Notes: a model not told the origin generated them from the sequence alone. Positions 39,108 to 52,111 are shown, counted from the stretch's first letter. The stretch is 64,000 bases of DNA from Dryas octopetala (GCA_963921425.1 OY992836.1:11315304-11379303); one strand, 5' to 3'. Program-made: numbers and translations.

Positions 39108-42100
39108 CTATGCATCTGTCCAGGCAGCAAAAATTGGCATGTGAGGCATGGATAGTCCTGGCCTGGATTGGACTGTTGGAATCCAAGAACTCACTGTATT
39201 AGTTGAACTTGTGAAGAACTTGGATGCAGATTGAGGCATTCCAAAGAAACTTGGAAGGCTGGACTTATCAGGGCTGCCTTCTCTTGAGCTGCTCAAGCTT
39301 GTCACCAAGGAAGAGGCATTGGACAAGTGATTAGTCCCCATTTTGGCTGAGTCGTCTACCTCTGATTGAATCACATTGTCTGGGGCCACTGAGAAAAACT
39401 GGGGTTTGTGTGTTTCAGTGCTTGGTTGTTTCTGTTGATCAAGTTGCTGGGAGGACTGATAGAGGGCCATTTTCCAATCTTCACCTAATTCATTGCTCTT
39501 CAGTGATGAGACAATGGTGGTTTCACCATTGCTGACATGGTTAATAGCATGGTTGGGATTAGCAGCAGCCTCTTTAGCAGGTCCGGTCTCCTTGTTTCGC
39601 TTTGCATGTTCCCCAGCAAGAAGGGTATTGCTTGCCATAATTCGATCCACATCGTACCTTGTTATGTCAAAGTTGGTAACAGCATTCAGTCCACGGAATT
39701 TTATAGCCGCTATGTCATAAGCCTCAGCAGCTTCCTCTTGGGTGCCTAGGATTACAGTAAGATAACATAAGCGTTTCAATAAAACTATTTGAACCATAAA
39801 TTTATACCGCATCTCTCTAATATAAGTGAAACCCACTTGTATATACGAATTTGACCTCTATTATTAATTTGGTCGACAATGTGGTACACAAATATAGTAC
39901 CAGTAACATAACTTAAAGTAGGCTTAGTTGCTAAGTCACATTGACCACTAGAATCATATAATATATCCAAGTGACCGAAAAGACTACATGGAGTTCAAAG
40001 AGCTGAGGGTGCCTCAAAGATTGGCTTTTTAAAGTCATAAATCACATCCTTCAATCTGTTGGCCAATATCTAATAATAATGATAACATGGTTGAAGGATA
40101 TATACGTACTCAAATTCAGACCATCTAAAAATGGATGTTTGCCTTGTAAAGTACTAAAGTCAAGTTTCAAAGTCCACTCACTGAATGTTCCAAGATAAAG
40201 GTCTTTATTTCCAGCAACCCTTCCAATCCGAGCTTGCCATCTTCCATGTTGATGATGTCTGCTACACAGATAAACACATAGAGATTTCAGAGAATTTCTT
40301 TATTTTTACTATTTTTGAGACATTTATCATAAATATTTTATATGAGCAGCTAATAAGACCTTGTCACTCCTCTGTACATTGAAGCCCCTCTTGAGAATCC
40401 ACTGCTTTTCCTGCAAAGATCAAATTTATGTCATACATTGAACCAGAAAACATATATTAATTAAGTGAATGCACCATTAGTAGCATGAACAAGAGCTAAG
40501 ATTTACCTTCTCAAGTGAGCAACATATTCTTGTCTGTTCATGTTCTTCATTTCCTCAAGTTCTTTTTGATAATTCTCCAACTGCCAGATCAGAATCACAG
40601 TTGCATTTCAGCAACCAAAACGAAGATATATAGGCCTATATATACATATATATATAGGCCCAAATATACATGTGTATATATAGGCCTCCTTTCACAGATT
40701 GAAAAAATGCAAAGAGAAAAGAATGATTACTGGGAAGTTTATGTGAGTGGATGGTCCCCAATACTTGAGTGCAGCTAGATCGTAAGCTCTTGCAGCCTTT
40801 TCTTCCATATCATAACCTCCTAAAATAAACAACTTGGAATGATTAGATAAAGAACATTGTAGGGCAGTTCAAAATGCTTGACCAGATTATGAATAAAAAG
40901 GCATACCCAGGTAGACTGAAATTCATCATTTGATTAGCATCCCCAGCCAAGCAAGAAAAACAAAAGGCAAAAACAAAAATCAGCAACATATGGTAACGGT
41001 GAGGTCAAAAGCAGAATGAGACTGAAAAAGAAATGCACAGCCATTTGAATTAAAACATCATTGTGGGTACTGAACATAGATTGCATGTGTTTTGTTCACA
41101 AACCTTGCCTTCCTTTCCTGCTCTGACCTTCTTTCTTGCAACTGTTATCCCATAGATGGGCTTCATACCGACCAGTCCATCTATGCCTAATTGATTAGCA
41201 GAAATCCATCAAGAAATCAGAAAGTTAAAGAAGAAACAGAGAAAACCCAGTTTGCAAATAAAGAGCTTTTCACTTACAAATTACCAAAAAAAAAAAAAAA
41301 TCCAAAGGGAACAAGAAAGAGCAAACCTTGTGACTCCTCTATACTGAGAGGTTCTCTGCCCAAATGTATCCAAGGACTTCCTATGAACGATTTGCTTTTG
41401 ATCCACTTTTTCAGGCCCTCTTTTCTTGGTATCCATGGTCACACACTCAGTCACAGTGGGTGAGATTTGCTGTGAGCCTGTGACACAGCTGGATTGGGAG
41501 CCAGGACTCATGGACAAGCTCAAAGACTGTAAATCCCCATACGGCATTGCCCCAATAGACCCAGATTCACCTCCATTGTCACCCATGCAGCCAATCATGT
41601 TCTGCTCCATTGCATGGTTGACTGAGTAGTTTCTTGAAACCCAGTTCTTCATATCAGAAATGCTGTGATCAAGTCCCATTCTTGGAGGCTGGAGAGTGCA
41701 ATCTGCAATGTGGGTCTCCTTGTGATCCTCCAACATGATCATCTCTTGGCTTCTGAGGCCAGAGTAGTATGATGAGTACTGTTGTTGTTGGGTCTGAAGA
41801 TTCTGAACCTGCTGTTGGTGTACCGAGTGTTCTTGGTGCCTGGGGTTGTGCTGCTGGTGCTGAAGATGGTTCACCAAGTTTTGGTTGTTGGGCTCATGGG
41901 TTGGGTTTTGGTGGTAAAACATGCTGTCCAAGCTGAGAGCCATAGCCTCTCTGTCATTGTTTTCGTAGTGATGGGTCCCCATGGTTGCACCACCAAAGAA
42001 GTCCTCTAGTTTTGGAGTTGAAGTAGTTGTGACCATTCCTTCAGATAAAAAAGTGAAAAAAAAAAAAAAAAAAAAAACAGAAGAATACACAAGTTTAAGT

Positions 42101-42535
42101 ACAATTTTTTTTTTTTTTACCAAAGCACAAGAAATTAAATTAGCCCAGAAGAAAAAAATTGAAATGGTAGAAGTTTGTGGTCTAACCTTGAGGCTGCTGC
42201 TGGGACCTGTTGAGAGCCTCCATTATACAAAGAGAGCCATCAGACTTGAGTGGCATCATGGACAAGGGAGAGTACAAGCCATTGTTATCTCCTTCAACTC
42301 CATAGTACATTCCATAGTTAAAGTGAGGTGGGGAGTGGAAAAAGCTGGTTGGAACAGAAGGGGTAATAGCAGCAGAAACAGAAGAAGAAGAGGACTGTGT
42401 TTGGTGGTGATGGTGATGATGATGATGATGAGGCTCTGAAGGGACCTCCATCTTCATATTAGGAGACAGAGAAAAGTCCAACCAGTTATGATCACTGTGG
42501 TTGTTGTTGTTAGCATCATTGTTAATGGATTTCAT
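39108..42535 (-). CDS. ANT: AINTEGUMENTA, AP2-family transcription factor, 9 exons
   Basis: Nuclear DNA-binding activator that sustains cell proliferation and organ size and supports ovule integument growth. Exons (minus strand): 42187-42535, 41327-42038, 41104-41186, 40907-40915, 40731-40819, 40507-40580, 40360-40410, 40182-40258, 39108-39745. GT-AG borders throughout; open frame of 693 residues, longer than the 555 of Arabidopsis because of Q/N/H-rich N-terminal insertions. ANT-specific phrases: [66 protein letters not shown], and C-terminal [12 protein letters not shown]2 repeat 1 spans about residues 346-414, a linker about 415-447, repeat 2 about 448-506. There is no miR172 site visible, as expected for the ANT branch. 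In Arabidopsis ANT is adjacent to SQE3; here SQE is 22 kb away. Confidence 0.96.
40618..40688. repeat. Small TA-rich direct/inverted repeat in ANT intron 5
   Basis: ATATAGGCC or its inverse occurs four times within about 65 bases, separated by TATATACATA runs. Intronic and non-coding. Confidence 0.6.
40907..40915 (-). other. ANT: 9-base micro-exon of ANT
   Basis: The exon TCTACCTGG is bounded by AG upstream and GT downstream on the minus strand. It joins the preceding exon (..RKGRQ plus one base) to the next ([15 protein letters not shown]) and encodes the core VYLG of AP2 repeat 1. A 9-base exon at this place is, as I recall, conserved in ANT/AIL genes. Without it the frame stays open but the DNA-binding strand loses VYL. 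Confidence 0.9.
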
Positions 42536-43598
42536 GGTCTCTCAAGGTTTGAGGTTGTTGGTAAGTTTCTGTTGTGGCAAGGCAACTCAATCATTGGGAC
42601 ACATATAAACTAATCATACTAACATTGATTTGCTTTGATTTGCTTTGCTTTGCTTGCCTCTCCCCTCCTCTAGTTTGAAACTGGGTATTTTTGTTTGCTA
42701 GCTGCAGAGGTGATTGGACAAAATCTAACACTCCTCTAAACAAATCCAACTCCTCTGCAACTGAATCTATGCTATGCTAGCTCTCTCTCTGAAAAGATAG
42801 GTAAAGAGAACAAAACAAGGCCCTTTAAACTAAACAAAAAGAATGAATTCCAGCAAGCAATGCTGGGTATCCTTCCCGCATTCCATAGGCATCTGTGTAT
42901 GAGAAAGACCTTTTGATCTTTTGCTTTTCTTTATTAGTACTACCACCCTACGCTCCTCTCTCTCTCTCTCTGCCTTTCTTTTGCTTTTCTTTAAGATCCC
43001 TTAAACTCACTCACATTAATTAAAGATCACTCTCCAGTCTCCAAAAAAAGATTAATAACAAGACCCCAAAGGAAAGTGTACGAAGGAGACCTCATTTTCT
43101 CATGTGGGTAAACACTGCTCATTCACTAGTGCCCAGAAAAACCCATCAGTCACTCACAAGTCACTACCAATGACCCAATTTTACCCAATCTCTCTCTCTG
43201 TCTCTCTCTACCAAAATTTATTGACTAATTATAGTTGGTTTAGTGGGTGCAGCATATTAATGTGACTGGGTTTTGCTTTAATGTTGAGACTTGAGAGGAC
43301 TTCCATTGATTTCACGGGGCAGAAAGAGAAGACAAACTGTCCCTCCAGTCACTTCATAACCAGTAGGCAGCTTCTGTGTACTGGACCTACTCACTCTCTT
43401 TGCTACTAGCCTACTACTACAGGATAGATAGGTATCTAGTCTAGTATATCCACCATGTCAACTTTGGAGAGTATAAGACAAACCCCTAAACGACGCCGTC
43501 TTCAGAAAACTCTGTCTGATTGGCCACCACACCACAGATTTTGCCCCTCTCATGCTTTGACTGCATTGCCTTGGCTTTCAACTTCAGCTAGTACGTAT
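42536..43598 (-). promoter_or_regulatory. ANT upstream region
   Basis: Gene-free DNA directly upstream of the ANT start. Several CT-rich tracts (about 42780-42792, 42955-42972, 43190-43210) could be BPC/GAGA-factor sites or a CT-rich leader. ACGACGCCGT at 43490-43499 is shared with the PPR promoter at 7831. A MULE-MITE bounds the region at 43608. No TATA box is assigned with confidence. Confidence 0.4.
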
Positions 43599-43607
43599 TA
43601 TTTTTTT

Positions 43608-44349
43608 GGCATAATTTTAATTTAGACACATAATTATATATGTTATTTCAACGGGGTCCACAAATTTTTAAATATTTTAAATATATACCTGATTTATTAT
43701 GTAAATTGAAAAATGAAATTTCGTCCATCAATTTATTGAGAGATCAGTTAAATGTCAACTTGACTTTTGCTAACAAGAATTAATTGGCGATGTGGCACCA
43801 ACTCAGCATATATTTCCCGCCAAATGAGCAACACATGTCCACTTGACACGGGCTCACACACCCATCACCTCCTTCTCGCTCGTTGAACGCTCTCCTGACC
43901 ATTTAGTCTCTAAAAAACATCACATTTTCCTCTAAATTCGAATATAAATCTCTCACTTGTGTTCAACGAGCGAGAAAGAGATGATGAATTTGTAGACTCG
44001 TGTCAGGGATTAGGTGGACCTGTGTCGCTCATTTGGCAGGAAATGAGCGATACGGGTCCACCTAACCCCTGACACGGGCCCACAAATTCTCACTCTCTCT
44101 ATTATTATTAAATTGTGGGTTCGTGTCGCTTATTCGGTGAGAAATGTTTGCTGAAATAGCGCGACGTCGTCAAGTAATCCCGGTCAACAAAAGCCAAGCT
44201 GTTATTTAACTGATCTTTCAACGAATCAATGGACATAAATTCATTTTTCAATTTAGATAATAGATCGAGTGTATATTTGAAATATTTTAAAGTTCATAAA
44301 CTCCGTTGAAATAGCTTATATAATTATATGTCTAAATTGAATTTATGCC
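43608..44349. mobile_element. MULE-type MITE, copy B, 742 bp, perfect 9-bp target duplication
   Basis: Same family and orientation as 7060-7800, colinear over its whole length with scattered substitutions. Flanks TATTTTTTT at 43599-43607 and 44350-44358 are identical. Starts GGCATAATTTTAATTTAGAC. It lies about 1.1 kb upstream of the ANT start codon. Confidence 0.94.
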
Positions 44350-44358
44350 TATTTTTTT

Positions 44359-45727
44359 CTGGAAAACCTTCACAAGTGTTCAGTGTTCTCTTCAATGAGC
44401 TTAGTACTGATTGGGCCAGATTCCATTTTAAATGGAGCTTTTTTCGGTACAAGACATTTCACTGAAGGTGATTTGGTTGGACTTGGGTTGGCTTTTTTAT
44501 GTTTGTTGCATCTGGATGGTCCGATTGAAATCTTATCCTAATTCTGAAAAAAATTAAACAATAGAAAACAACATTGGATTCTCTTTAATTTTTTTTAAAA
44601 TTATTATATAAATCAAGTACATCTGTACATGGCATAATATTATGTAGGTTATCTAACTTGTATCCAACCATTTTGAAATAAAATTTACGGTACTTTACCT
44701 AGTAGGTCAAAATGAAAAAAAAATTTAATCCACAATCCATTCAATCTAAAATTTACTTTCAGGACAAAAATTAGCTTTGAGCGCTTAACAAATACAGTGC
44801 ATGTGCATCCTAAAAACTGTATATACAACTCAAAAATTAGCTCAAAATGCCTTTAAAACTTCTTATACAAGTCCAAAATTAGCTCAAAATGCATATGCAA
44901 ATGTGCATTTGCATTTTCCATGCCGAGGATGCATCTGCCAAGTCCTCACCAAGAATGTCGAGCACTCGACAACCTTTTTACGCTAATGGACGCATGTACG
45001 CGCATATAATGCACTTTAATAATTTTTTTAGGTGTATTTTCAGTTAAGTAACTTATATTTTTTCGTCATTGAGAGTAATTTACTATAAAATTTAACACTT
45101 TTTTATGTAACAAAGTTGAAGATAATATCAGTATAACATAGGTAGTTGAAAGATGTGGCACTCCAACTAATATCAAAGTCGATGATTAAGTAAAGATGCA
45201 TGACACGTGATCATCACTCGAGGTGGAGCAAACACACAACAATAGTTTGCTACAACTCAATAATCATTCTATAATCTAATAATTCATCAAAAAATCTCAA
45301 CTTATAATTCATTTAAATTAGAAGAATGCTAACAACATCTACAAATGACTTTGAACCGTCAATTATGTTTCTTGAACAGAACTCTTTAATTTCATAATAA
45401 CCAATCCTTGACCTAATTTGGTACAAGAGACTAAAAGAGGGGCCAGATCAAACAAAAAGCATTTATTTTTAGTGTTACTCCGCAAAAAAAAAAAAAACAA
45501 AAAAAGTTAAACAAAAAGATGCTATATGGGGCACTGGGGCAGCTTAGCTTTTTCCTTCATATATATGGACTAAAGCAATCTTAATATTACAGTGATGCAA
45601 AGCATACCAGCCCAAGATGATGTCTTTAATTACGATAATGAGATTTAGAATTCAGTTTATTTTATAAGTTTTTTTTAGATTAAGATTGGTAGTGATTTAA
45701 GATTTTTAATTAGAATTAATTACTCTA
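44359..45727. other. Intergenic, no gene recognised
   Basis: AT-rich. CTCAAAATTAGC or close variants recur at about 44829-44890 with CTCAAAATGC, a short local repeat. The frame at 44801-44986 is built from it. Confidence 0.4.
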
Positions 45728-45827
45728 GGATACATGACAAACATTTTATTTAACATCTACTATACCTATTGTTCAAATTTAACAATAAGGTCACATTTGT
45801 AAGTTATGATATTAAAAAAATATGTTA

Positions 45828-45890
<63 letters not shown>

Positions 45891-46742
45891 GCTCCACACT
45901 GCTCCACACCGAAGCTTCTTGCTCCGGCCTTCCCCCAACGAATGGCGACCACCGGTGTGCTCCCTACACCGGCGCCGACTCAACCCACCCTCCCCGCTGC
46001 CGGTTGGCCGCCACCTGCAGCAAATCGATGCGAGAAAGGGGAGTAATGCTGCCGGGTTCCTCTCTCTCTTTTTCTTTCTTCGTGTTTGATCGAAGCCTTC
46101 TAATGGATCTGCTCAGAGCTTGATCGAAGCCTTCTAGATCTACTCTGACCACTCTGACTTCTCCTCGGTTGGGCATGATCACAGCTTGTGGTACGTAGAC
46201 TTTTACTTTGGTTTCTTATCAGTAGAAGGTTCTTGATTTTTTTTTTTTTAAGCTCAATTTCTGAAACTGCAATTTCTGGAACATTGCAAGTGAACTGAAA
46301 CTGCAGTTTATTGGAGTTGCAGTTACTAACTGCAGTTTCTGAAACTGCAAATGAACTAAAACTGCAGTTTATTTTGAGTTGCAAGCTTGCAGTTGCAGTG
46401 TAAGTGAAACTGCAGTTTATTAAAACTGCAGGCTTGCAGTTGCAGTTACTAACTGCAAGTGAAACTGCAGTTTTTTTGGAGTTGCAGGCTTGCAGTTGCA
46501 GAACGATGCTTGTGAGTGAAGATGAACAATTGTCGATTTGGTAAAGTTGAAGAAAGAGATCGATTTGGCAAAAAAAAAAAAAAAAAGATCAGTTTTGGGC
46601 TGTTTGTGTAGTTGGTTTGGTTGTGATGCGTTTCTTTTAGAAGGTGTCTGCATGTTATATTTTGGGGGGCTGGTAGATAGTGTCCGCAAGTTAATAAAAA
46701 TAGATTGAGTGGTTTTGGTTAATATTTTGCTTTGTTAGTACC
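45728..46742. mobile_element. Composite repeat element with CT run and ACTGCAGT tandem repeats
   Basis: Contains a (CT)n run at 45831-45882, a GC-rich segment to about 46045, and many copies of GAAACTGCAGTTT-like units at about 46260-46500. Outer ends are loosely inverse (TAGGATACATGACAAACATT against the inverted right end AAGGTACTAACAAAGCAAAA). The order, run of dinucleotides then GC-rich then GAAACTG repeats, mirrors the element at 125-1880 read on its other strand. No supported protein. Confidence 0.45.
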
Positions 46743-47066
46743 TTATAATTAATGGACTCTTTTAATTAAGTCCTTTTATTTTTCTTTTTTGATGGTTTTA
46801 TATTAGGTTTTAACTTCGAGATTTTGGACGGAGTTAAAACTTAACATGTAGCCTCTACAAAGCCCACTCTACATCCTAAGAAGAGAAATACCCTTCAAAT
46901 AGAGGTAAATACCCTTCAAATCGGAGAAATACTTTATTATAAATTAAAAAGATTTTCTTATAAATTTTAAAACACGTCCGGTCTTCATCTAAAAACTGTT
47001 TTTCTAAAGGACTTAAATCTAATTATCTCTTACGATAAATGTAGAGTACATGACTCACCATTAAAC
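46743..47066. other. Intergenic, no gene recognised
   Basis: AT-rich. A short direct repeat AAATACCCTTCAAAT occurs at about 46886 and 46906. Nothing else supported. Confidence 0.4.
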
Positions 47067-47830
47067 TACAATAAAACCTCTATAAACGAATGTTCGAATG
47101 TTCGATAAATTAATAATTTCAATTAAATAATAAAATATTTTTGTCCTAATTCGGGCCAGTGTACTAAAATAATAACCTCGCTAAATCATAAAATAATATT
47201 TTTTCTTAAAATCCTTTAGGGACTAGTGAATGTATAAATTAATAATTAATGAAATACATAAAAGAAATAGCACATAAAAATTCATAATACATATTAAGGA
47301 ACTTTTTACTTAACAACTTCTATTTTCTCAATTCAGCTCTTTCTAAAAATATGTTTCTAAAGTCGTTTGCCTTTTCTTTGTACCTAAATCGAATTGAACC
47401 TCATTCTTAAGTTTTTGCAATGCATACACCACATTTGGTATATTTTTTTCATTTTGAAAATACTTGATATTCTAGTTATTCTTAACTTATCTCGAAAATG
47501 CATGTATATGTACTTATCTAGAATACACTTGATTTTCTAGTTCATAATCCATATATGTACGTACTTATCTTGAAATTACTTGATCTTTTAGTTCTTAACG
47601 TCCATTTAAAAATTTGAAGTCATACATGTATCTTTGTTTTTTTTTTTATAAGATACATGTATCTTTGTAAAAAAACAAATAATACATGAACAAAAGAACA
47701 TAAAACTCTTTTTAAATTAATAAATATTTATTTATCCATAAATTATTCATTTATCGATATATAAATAATCCCTCTAAAATAATAACTTCTCTTAGTTCTT
47801 GTAGTATTAATTTATAAGAATTTTACTGTA
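47067..47830. mobile_element. TIR element of the TACAGTAAAA type
   Basis: The left end TACAATAAAACCTCTATAAA and the right end, read inverted TACAGTAAAATTCTTATAAA, match the well-known plant repeat with AAACCTCTATAAATTAATA subterminal phrases. Internal phrases such as ATAAATTAATAATT recur in both orientations. AT-rich and non-coding. No clear target duplication. Confidence 0.65.
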
Positions 47831-48364
47831 ACAAAATCTAGAATTATTGTTGAGCAAGACCAGACAGTGCGAAATCTTTTGCATTTGCTTTAATTTATGC
47901 TTGGCCGCCCTTGTTCACTTGCTGTAGTCAACACCTGCTCTTACATAAATAGTGAGAGCCGAGAGGTGGGTCACTGCAATTAATTAACTTCGGGTGGGAT
48001 CTAATTAGAAGTCACCCTCATCCTAACTAAGAGCCATGAGCTTAGGGATTTAACTTTAATTGTGAAACTATTTTATAAACTAATTCATATTAATGGATGC
48101 ATCATGCATGTACTTGTAATTAAAGAACATATAGTTTTAGGGAGACGATCAGCTTTTCTCAAAGTTGACGAACCAAGAACCCTTTGAGAACATTCTTTTT
48201 GTGGGAAATGCATTTTATATATATCCCACTAATCATTATAAGTCTTATAAAACCCATAGCACAATGCTAAGACAACTTTGATTATTTATAACTTTATAGT
48301 CCAACTCCAAAGTGAAACATCCTCCAAAAGAGCATTGGGATTGCGTTCTTGATTTTAATACTAA

Positions 48365-48985
48365 TGTTGATGCTCAAAAATGGTAAAGCAGTCAACGTCG
48401 AGTCGAACCACGTAGGCCCGTTGACCCGCCACTGAGAGGACGACACGTCGAAGTGGGGCAGGAACGGGTAGCTGGGTCCGACTGGTGAGTAATGAGAGAG
48501 AATGATATCCAAAACACCCTGCGCAAGTACACAAAAGTGAGCGGGAAGGGCACCGGTGTGGTGCCGGCCAAAGCTCCTCCGACGCTCAAGTCAGTGTTCA
48601 GAGAGATCTGAGAGCAGAGTGAGTGAATAGTATAATAATGATTTCAGTTGTCCTTTTTGTGACAAGAAGGTACCTTTTTATAGTACGTTTGGAAGAGTGT
48701 CAACCAATCCGGTGATGACACGTGTCCCTTGTGATGACTTGCACTGTAGGAGCGCCACGTGTCACCGGTCTCGAGGATCCGAGTGAGTTGACACGAGTTG
48801 GGGCCTAGGAGGCTGGAGCTTAGGAGGCCGGAGCCTATGGGGCCGGAGCCTATGGGGCCGGAGCCTATGAGGCCGGAGCCTATGGGGCCGGAGCCTATGA
48901 GGCCGGAGCCTAAGAGGTCGTGGCCTAGGAGGAGCCTGGTAGGTCAGGGGCTAGGAGCCTAGGAAGGGCTTAGGCCCAAACAACA
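48365..48985 (-). mobile_element. LTR retrotransposon long terminal repeat, minus strand
   Basis: Read on the minus strand: TATAAAAAGGTACC (TATA region), then CACTCTGCTCTCAGA, then TGACTTGAGCGTCGGAGGAG followed by GGCACCACACCGGTGCCC, the standard R/U5 layout of plant LTR elements, ending in ..GAGCATCAACA at 48365. The upper end is approximate, near 48985. No gag or pol next to it, so it is a solo or truncated LTR. Minisatellite 48808-48955 lies in its U3 part. Confidence 0.75.
48808..48955. repeat. 15-bp minisatellite in LTR U3
   Basis: Seven or more copies of GGCCGGAGCCTATGR with drift at both ends (GGAGCTTAGG, GGTCGTGGCCTAGG). Confidence 0.88.
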
Positions 48986-49065
48986 TGATGTTAAGCCTTT
49001 TGTGACTTGTCGTTATGCCCAGACGATTAATCATATGAACAGATAATTTGATATGTTATATTGAA

Positions 49066-49700
49066 GGATCATTTACACTTTACACCCCTCAAGTATATGT
49101 CATTTTTTATTTTGGTACCCGATGTTCAAAACGTTTCAATATGAAACCTAAAATTTATGAAAATTGTAATGTGCCCCTTTTGTTAACATTTCTGTTAATT
49201 TTGACTGCATATAGTATGTGTGAGATTCATTTACAATGAAGAAAATAGTAAATTTACGTTATGTGGAAGAAAAAAAATTAAAATTAAAAAATTCAGCTAA
49301 AATTTTATAGGTTAAAAAAATAAAAATCAATTAAAAAATTTAAAAATTTAAAAAACAAAAAACTGGGAATGAAAAAGATAGAGGGAGAAGTAGGGATGCA
49401 CGAGATAATTTTTTATATTTAGTTTTAATGTTATTTTTTAATTTTTTGATATATAATAATTTAACTGCTTTTTTCTAATTTATTTTTTGTTATTTGGTTT
49501 ATTTTATTTGTCCACGTGACATAAATTTATTGTTCACATCAGTATAAATGAATCTCACACATACTATATGCAGTTAAAATTAACAGAAAAGGCACATTGC
49601 AATTTTCATATACTTTAAATTTCATATTGAAACATTTTGAACACTGGACACCAAAGTAAAAAACAACCTATACTTAAGAAAATCAAAGTGTAATTCACCC
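49066..49700. mobile_element. MULE-type MITE, 635 bp, perfect 9-bp target duplication
   Basis: Ends GGATCATTTACACTTT (left) and, inverted, GGGTGAATTACACTTT (right). Inverted similarity continues over about 180 bases, including GTTCAAAACGTTTCAATATGA against GTTCAAAATGTTTCAATATGA. Identical flanks TATATTGAA at 49057-49065 and 49701-49709. AT-rich interior. Confidence 0.9.
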
Positions 49701-49709
49701 TATATTGAA

Positions 49710-51129
49710 TATATATTTTAAATTGATCGTCAGATAACCATAATATTCAAATTTTAAAATGATTTTGCATTCAAAACATAATAACTCCAACAACCATAGG
49801 TCTGGGGAAGAGAGTGGATTTATGGGTTGCCCCCAGGCCCCCACTGCTGGCTTTGTGCCAAGCGCATAAGGGTAAATAGTAACTACCAACCTTTTGTTTC
49901 TCTTATTTATTTTCATTTTTCTAAAACAAAACCTCAAAAAATCGAGCACCAAAAAGAAAATTGGTCAGACCAAAAAAAAAAAAAAGTAAATTGACCAATC
50001 AATCAAATAATAGAGGTTGCCCTTTTTATCATATAAATCTTGCATGGAAATTTGCATGGCCAATTCATGGAGACAGATTGTCAAGAGGGTATGATGGAGG
50101 AAGAGAGAGACCCTCTTTTTGATTGAAGTAATGATGAGCAAATCCATTATTCTCCTACCCACCATGGCACTAGAGGCCAATAACATTTTGCTACAAATGG
50201 TGCATGTCCAAATGAAAGAGCTTTATGCTGCCTCAGCAAATTAATATATATATTTTACTTTTTTTTTTTCTTTTTTTCTTTTGGTGGGGAAGCAGATGAG
50301 AAAGGGTTGGTGGTGCCTCTTTTCTCTGCATATTGTCTGCTTTTTATAAGGGCTTATGGGTAATCCTTAATTAGCAATGTTGTGGGTTGGCTTAGTTAAT
50401 TAACTGTCTTTGTCATACATGATACATGGACTATTATGTTAAAGACAGACCTATTGTTGGACACTCTTAAAACACACATGACCTGTAAACAAATTAACAG
50501 AGCATTTCATTCCTGTTTTGTGCAAGCATTGTAATGGCAATTGGTATAAGATAGCACAAGGCCGATCCTAAGATATTTTAGGTCTAAATAAAAATCAAAA
50601 GTTAACTCTAGCTTATTATATAAAAAAATTCTATTCATCGAGAGTGCAAACTTTAATAAAGATAAACCGCTTGTTATACTACGATGCGCTTATGCTATAA
50701 AATCCAATATACTATACCAAATGCATGTTAGTAGAACTTACTATTTTTGTACACACTCATAGTACCATGATTCATGAAGCAAAATTAGAAAAAAGAAGAT
50801 TAAACCTAGAGGGATGTTGAAAGGCACTAGAGAAGTAGAGAAACCCTAAGCAAAGAGAGAAGATATAGTCAAGAGTGATGGGCTTACTCATACCAAGGAA
50901 TAACACTTAAATCAATTAAAAGATGATTGAACTATATGAGATTCTTTATTTTCTAATTTTGTTAAATGCTCAATTTGCTCCATGAACTCATTTAAAACTT
51001 CGCTCAATGTCATCAAAAGGGCTATAGCCGAATCCAATACGCTGGATCAACCTTCTTAATGATGGTATTCAACTTGGGGTCTAATTTGAGTATGGCTTAG
51101 TCCTATGGGTTGGTCCATTTAGCCCATCT
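49710..51129. other. Intergenic, no gene recognised
   Basis: No supported gene. About 50560-50600 (GGCCGATCCTAAGATATTTTAGG) resembles a lone hAT-MITE end. The frame at 49965-50186 has no domain. Confidence 0.4.
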
Positions 51130-51137
51130 GTGGTCAT

Positions 51138-51324
51138 CAGAGCCGGCCCTGAGCATGGGCGCTAGGGGCAACTGCCCAAGGCCCACTTTCAATGGGGGGC
51201 CCAATTATATATATGTATTATAATATTGAAAAAAATTAAATTTAAAATTATGGTTTGTATCGACTTAGTAAGGTGTCCAAGGCTTATTTCGTCCCAGGCC
51301 TCTAAAAAGTCAGGACTGGCATTG
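51138..51324. mobile_element. hAT-type MITE, 187 bp, perfect 8-bp target duplication
   Basis: Ends CAGAGCCGGCCCTGAG and, read inverted, CAATGCCAGTCCTGAC. Identical flanks GTGGTCAT at 51130-51137 and 51325-51332. The CAGAGCCGGCCCTG terminus is a common plant hAT-family end. Confidence 0.88.
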
Positions 51325-51911
51325 GTGGTCATGAGCCAACCCATCATACATGGGCGTAAGCCCAACTCACGAGTTGATCCTACTAGCCAACTCGCAACCC
51401 TTACCACAATCCTTTTCTAACTTCCTTTTAATGTTTTGATGAGTGATGAAAATAGTTCAATTTTATGTAATCTTTGTCAACTAAACCAATATTGTAAAAT
51501 GGTCTTGAGAATCCGTTAACTGATCTTTTGACAGGCCATAAATTATCATATAGGTCGATTTGATTCAATTCATTGATGAGTCGATGATCCTAATCAGAAT
51601 TGACCCCTTAGAATTGGGCACATGAGAGCCTTGTTTTGAGGGGTAGTGCTAGTAGTGAGTCTAACAAGTACTTGCTCAAGGTCTATTTACCAAGAACTAT
51701 TACTTCCAAATGTTAACTAATTATTATCAATATCTAGGACTATTTCTAAACCTTAAGGGCCCGTTTGTTTTACCTTCTTAATAGGGATTGGCTTAGTTAA
51801 GACCTTAAGCTCATGTTTGGTGAGTTTGGGATTAAAAAAAGTGGGGCTTAATGAATCCCCTCTAACTTAAATGAACCTTCTTAGATGGGCTTAGTGAAAC
51901 CCATGAAATAG

Positions 51912-52111
51912 NNNNNNNNNNNNNNNNNNNNNNNNNNNNNNNNNNNNNNNNNNNNNNNNNNNNNNNNNNNNNNNNNNNNNNNNNNNNNNNNNNNNNNNNN
52001 NNNNNNNNNNNNNNNNNNNNNNNNNNNNNNNNNNNNNNNNNNNNNNNNNNNNNNNNNNNNNNNNNNNNNNNNNNNNNNNNNNNNNNNNNNNNNNNNNNNN
52101 NNNNNNNNNNN
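51912..52111. other. Assembly gap (200 N)
   Basis: Exactly 200 unknown bases. It borders a tandem repeat on its right, so it is probably a repeat the assembler could not resolve. Confidence 1.

Noticed and set aside
48808..48955. Regularly repeated GC-rich units as a possible CRISPR array
   Set aside because: The 15-bp units abut without spacers and lie in a retrotransposon LTR of a plant nuclear genome.
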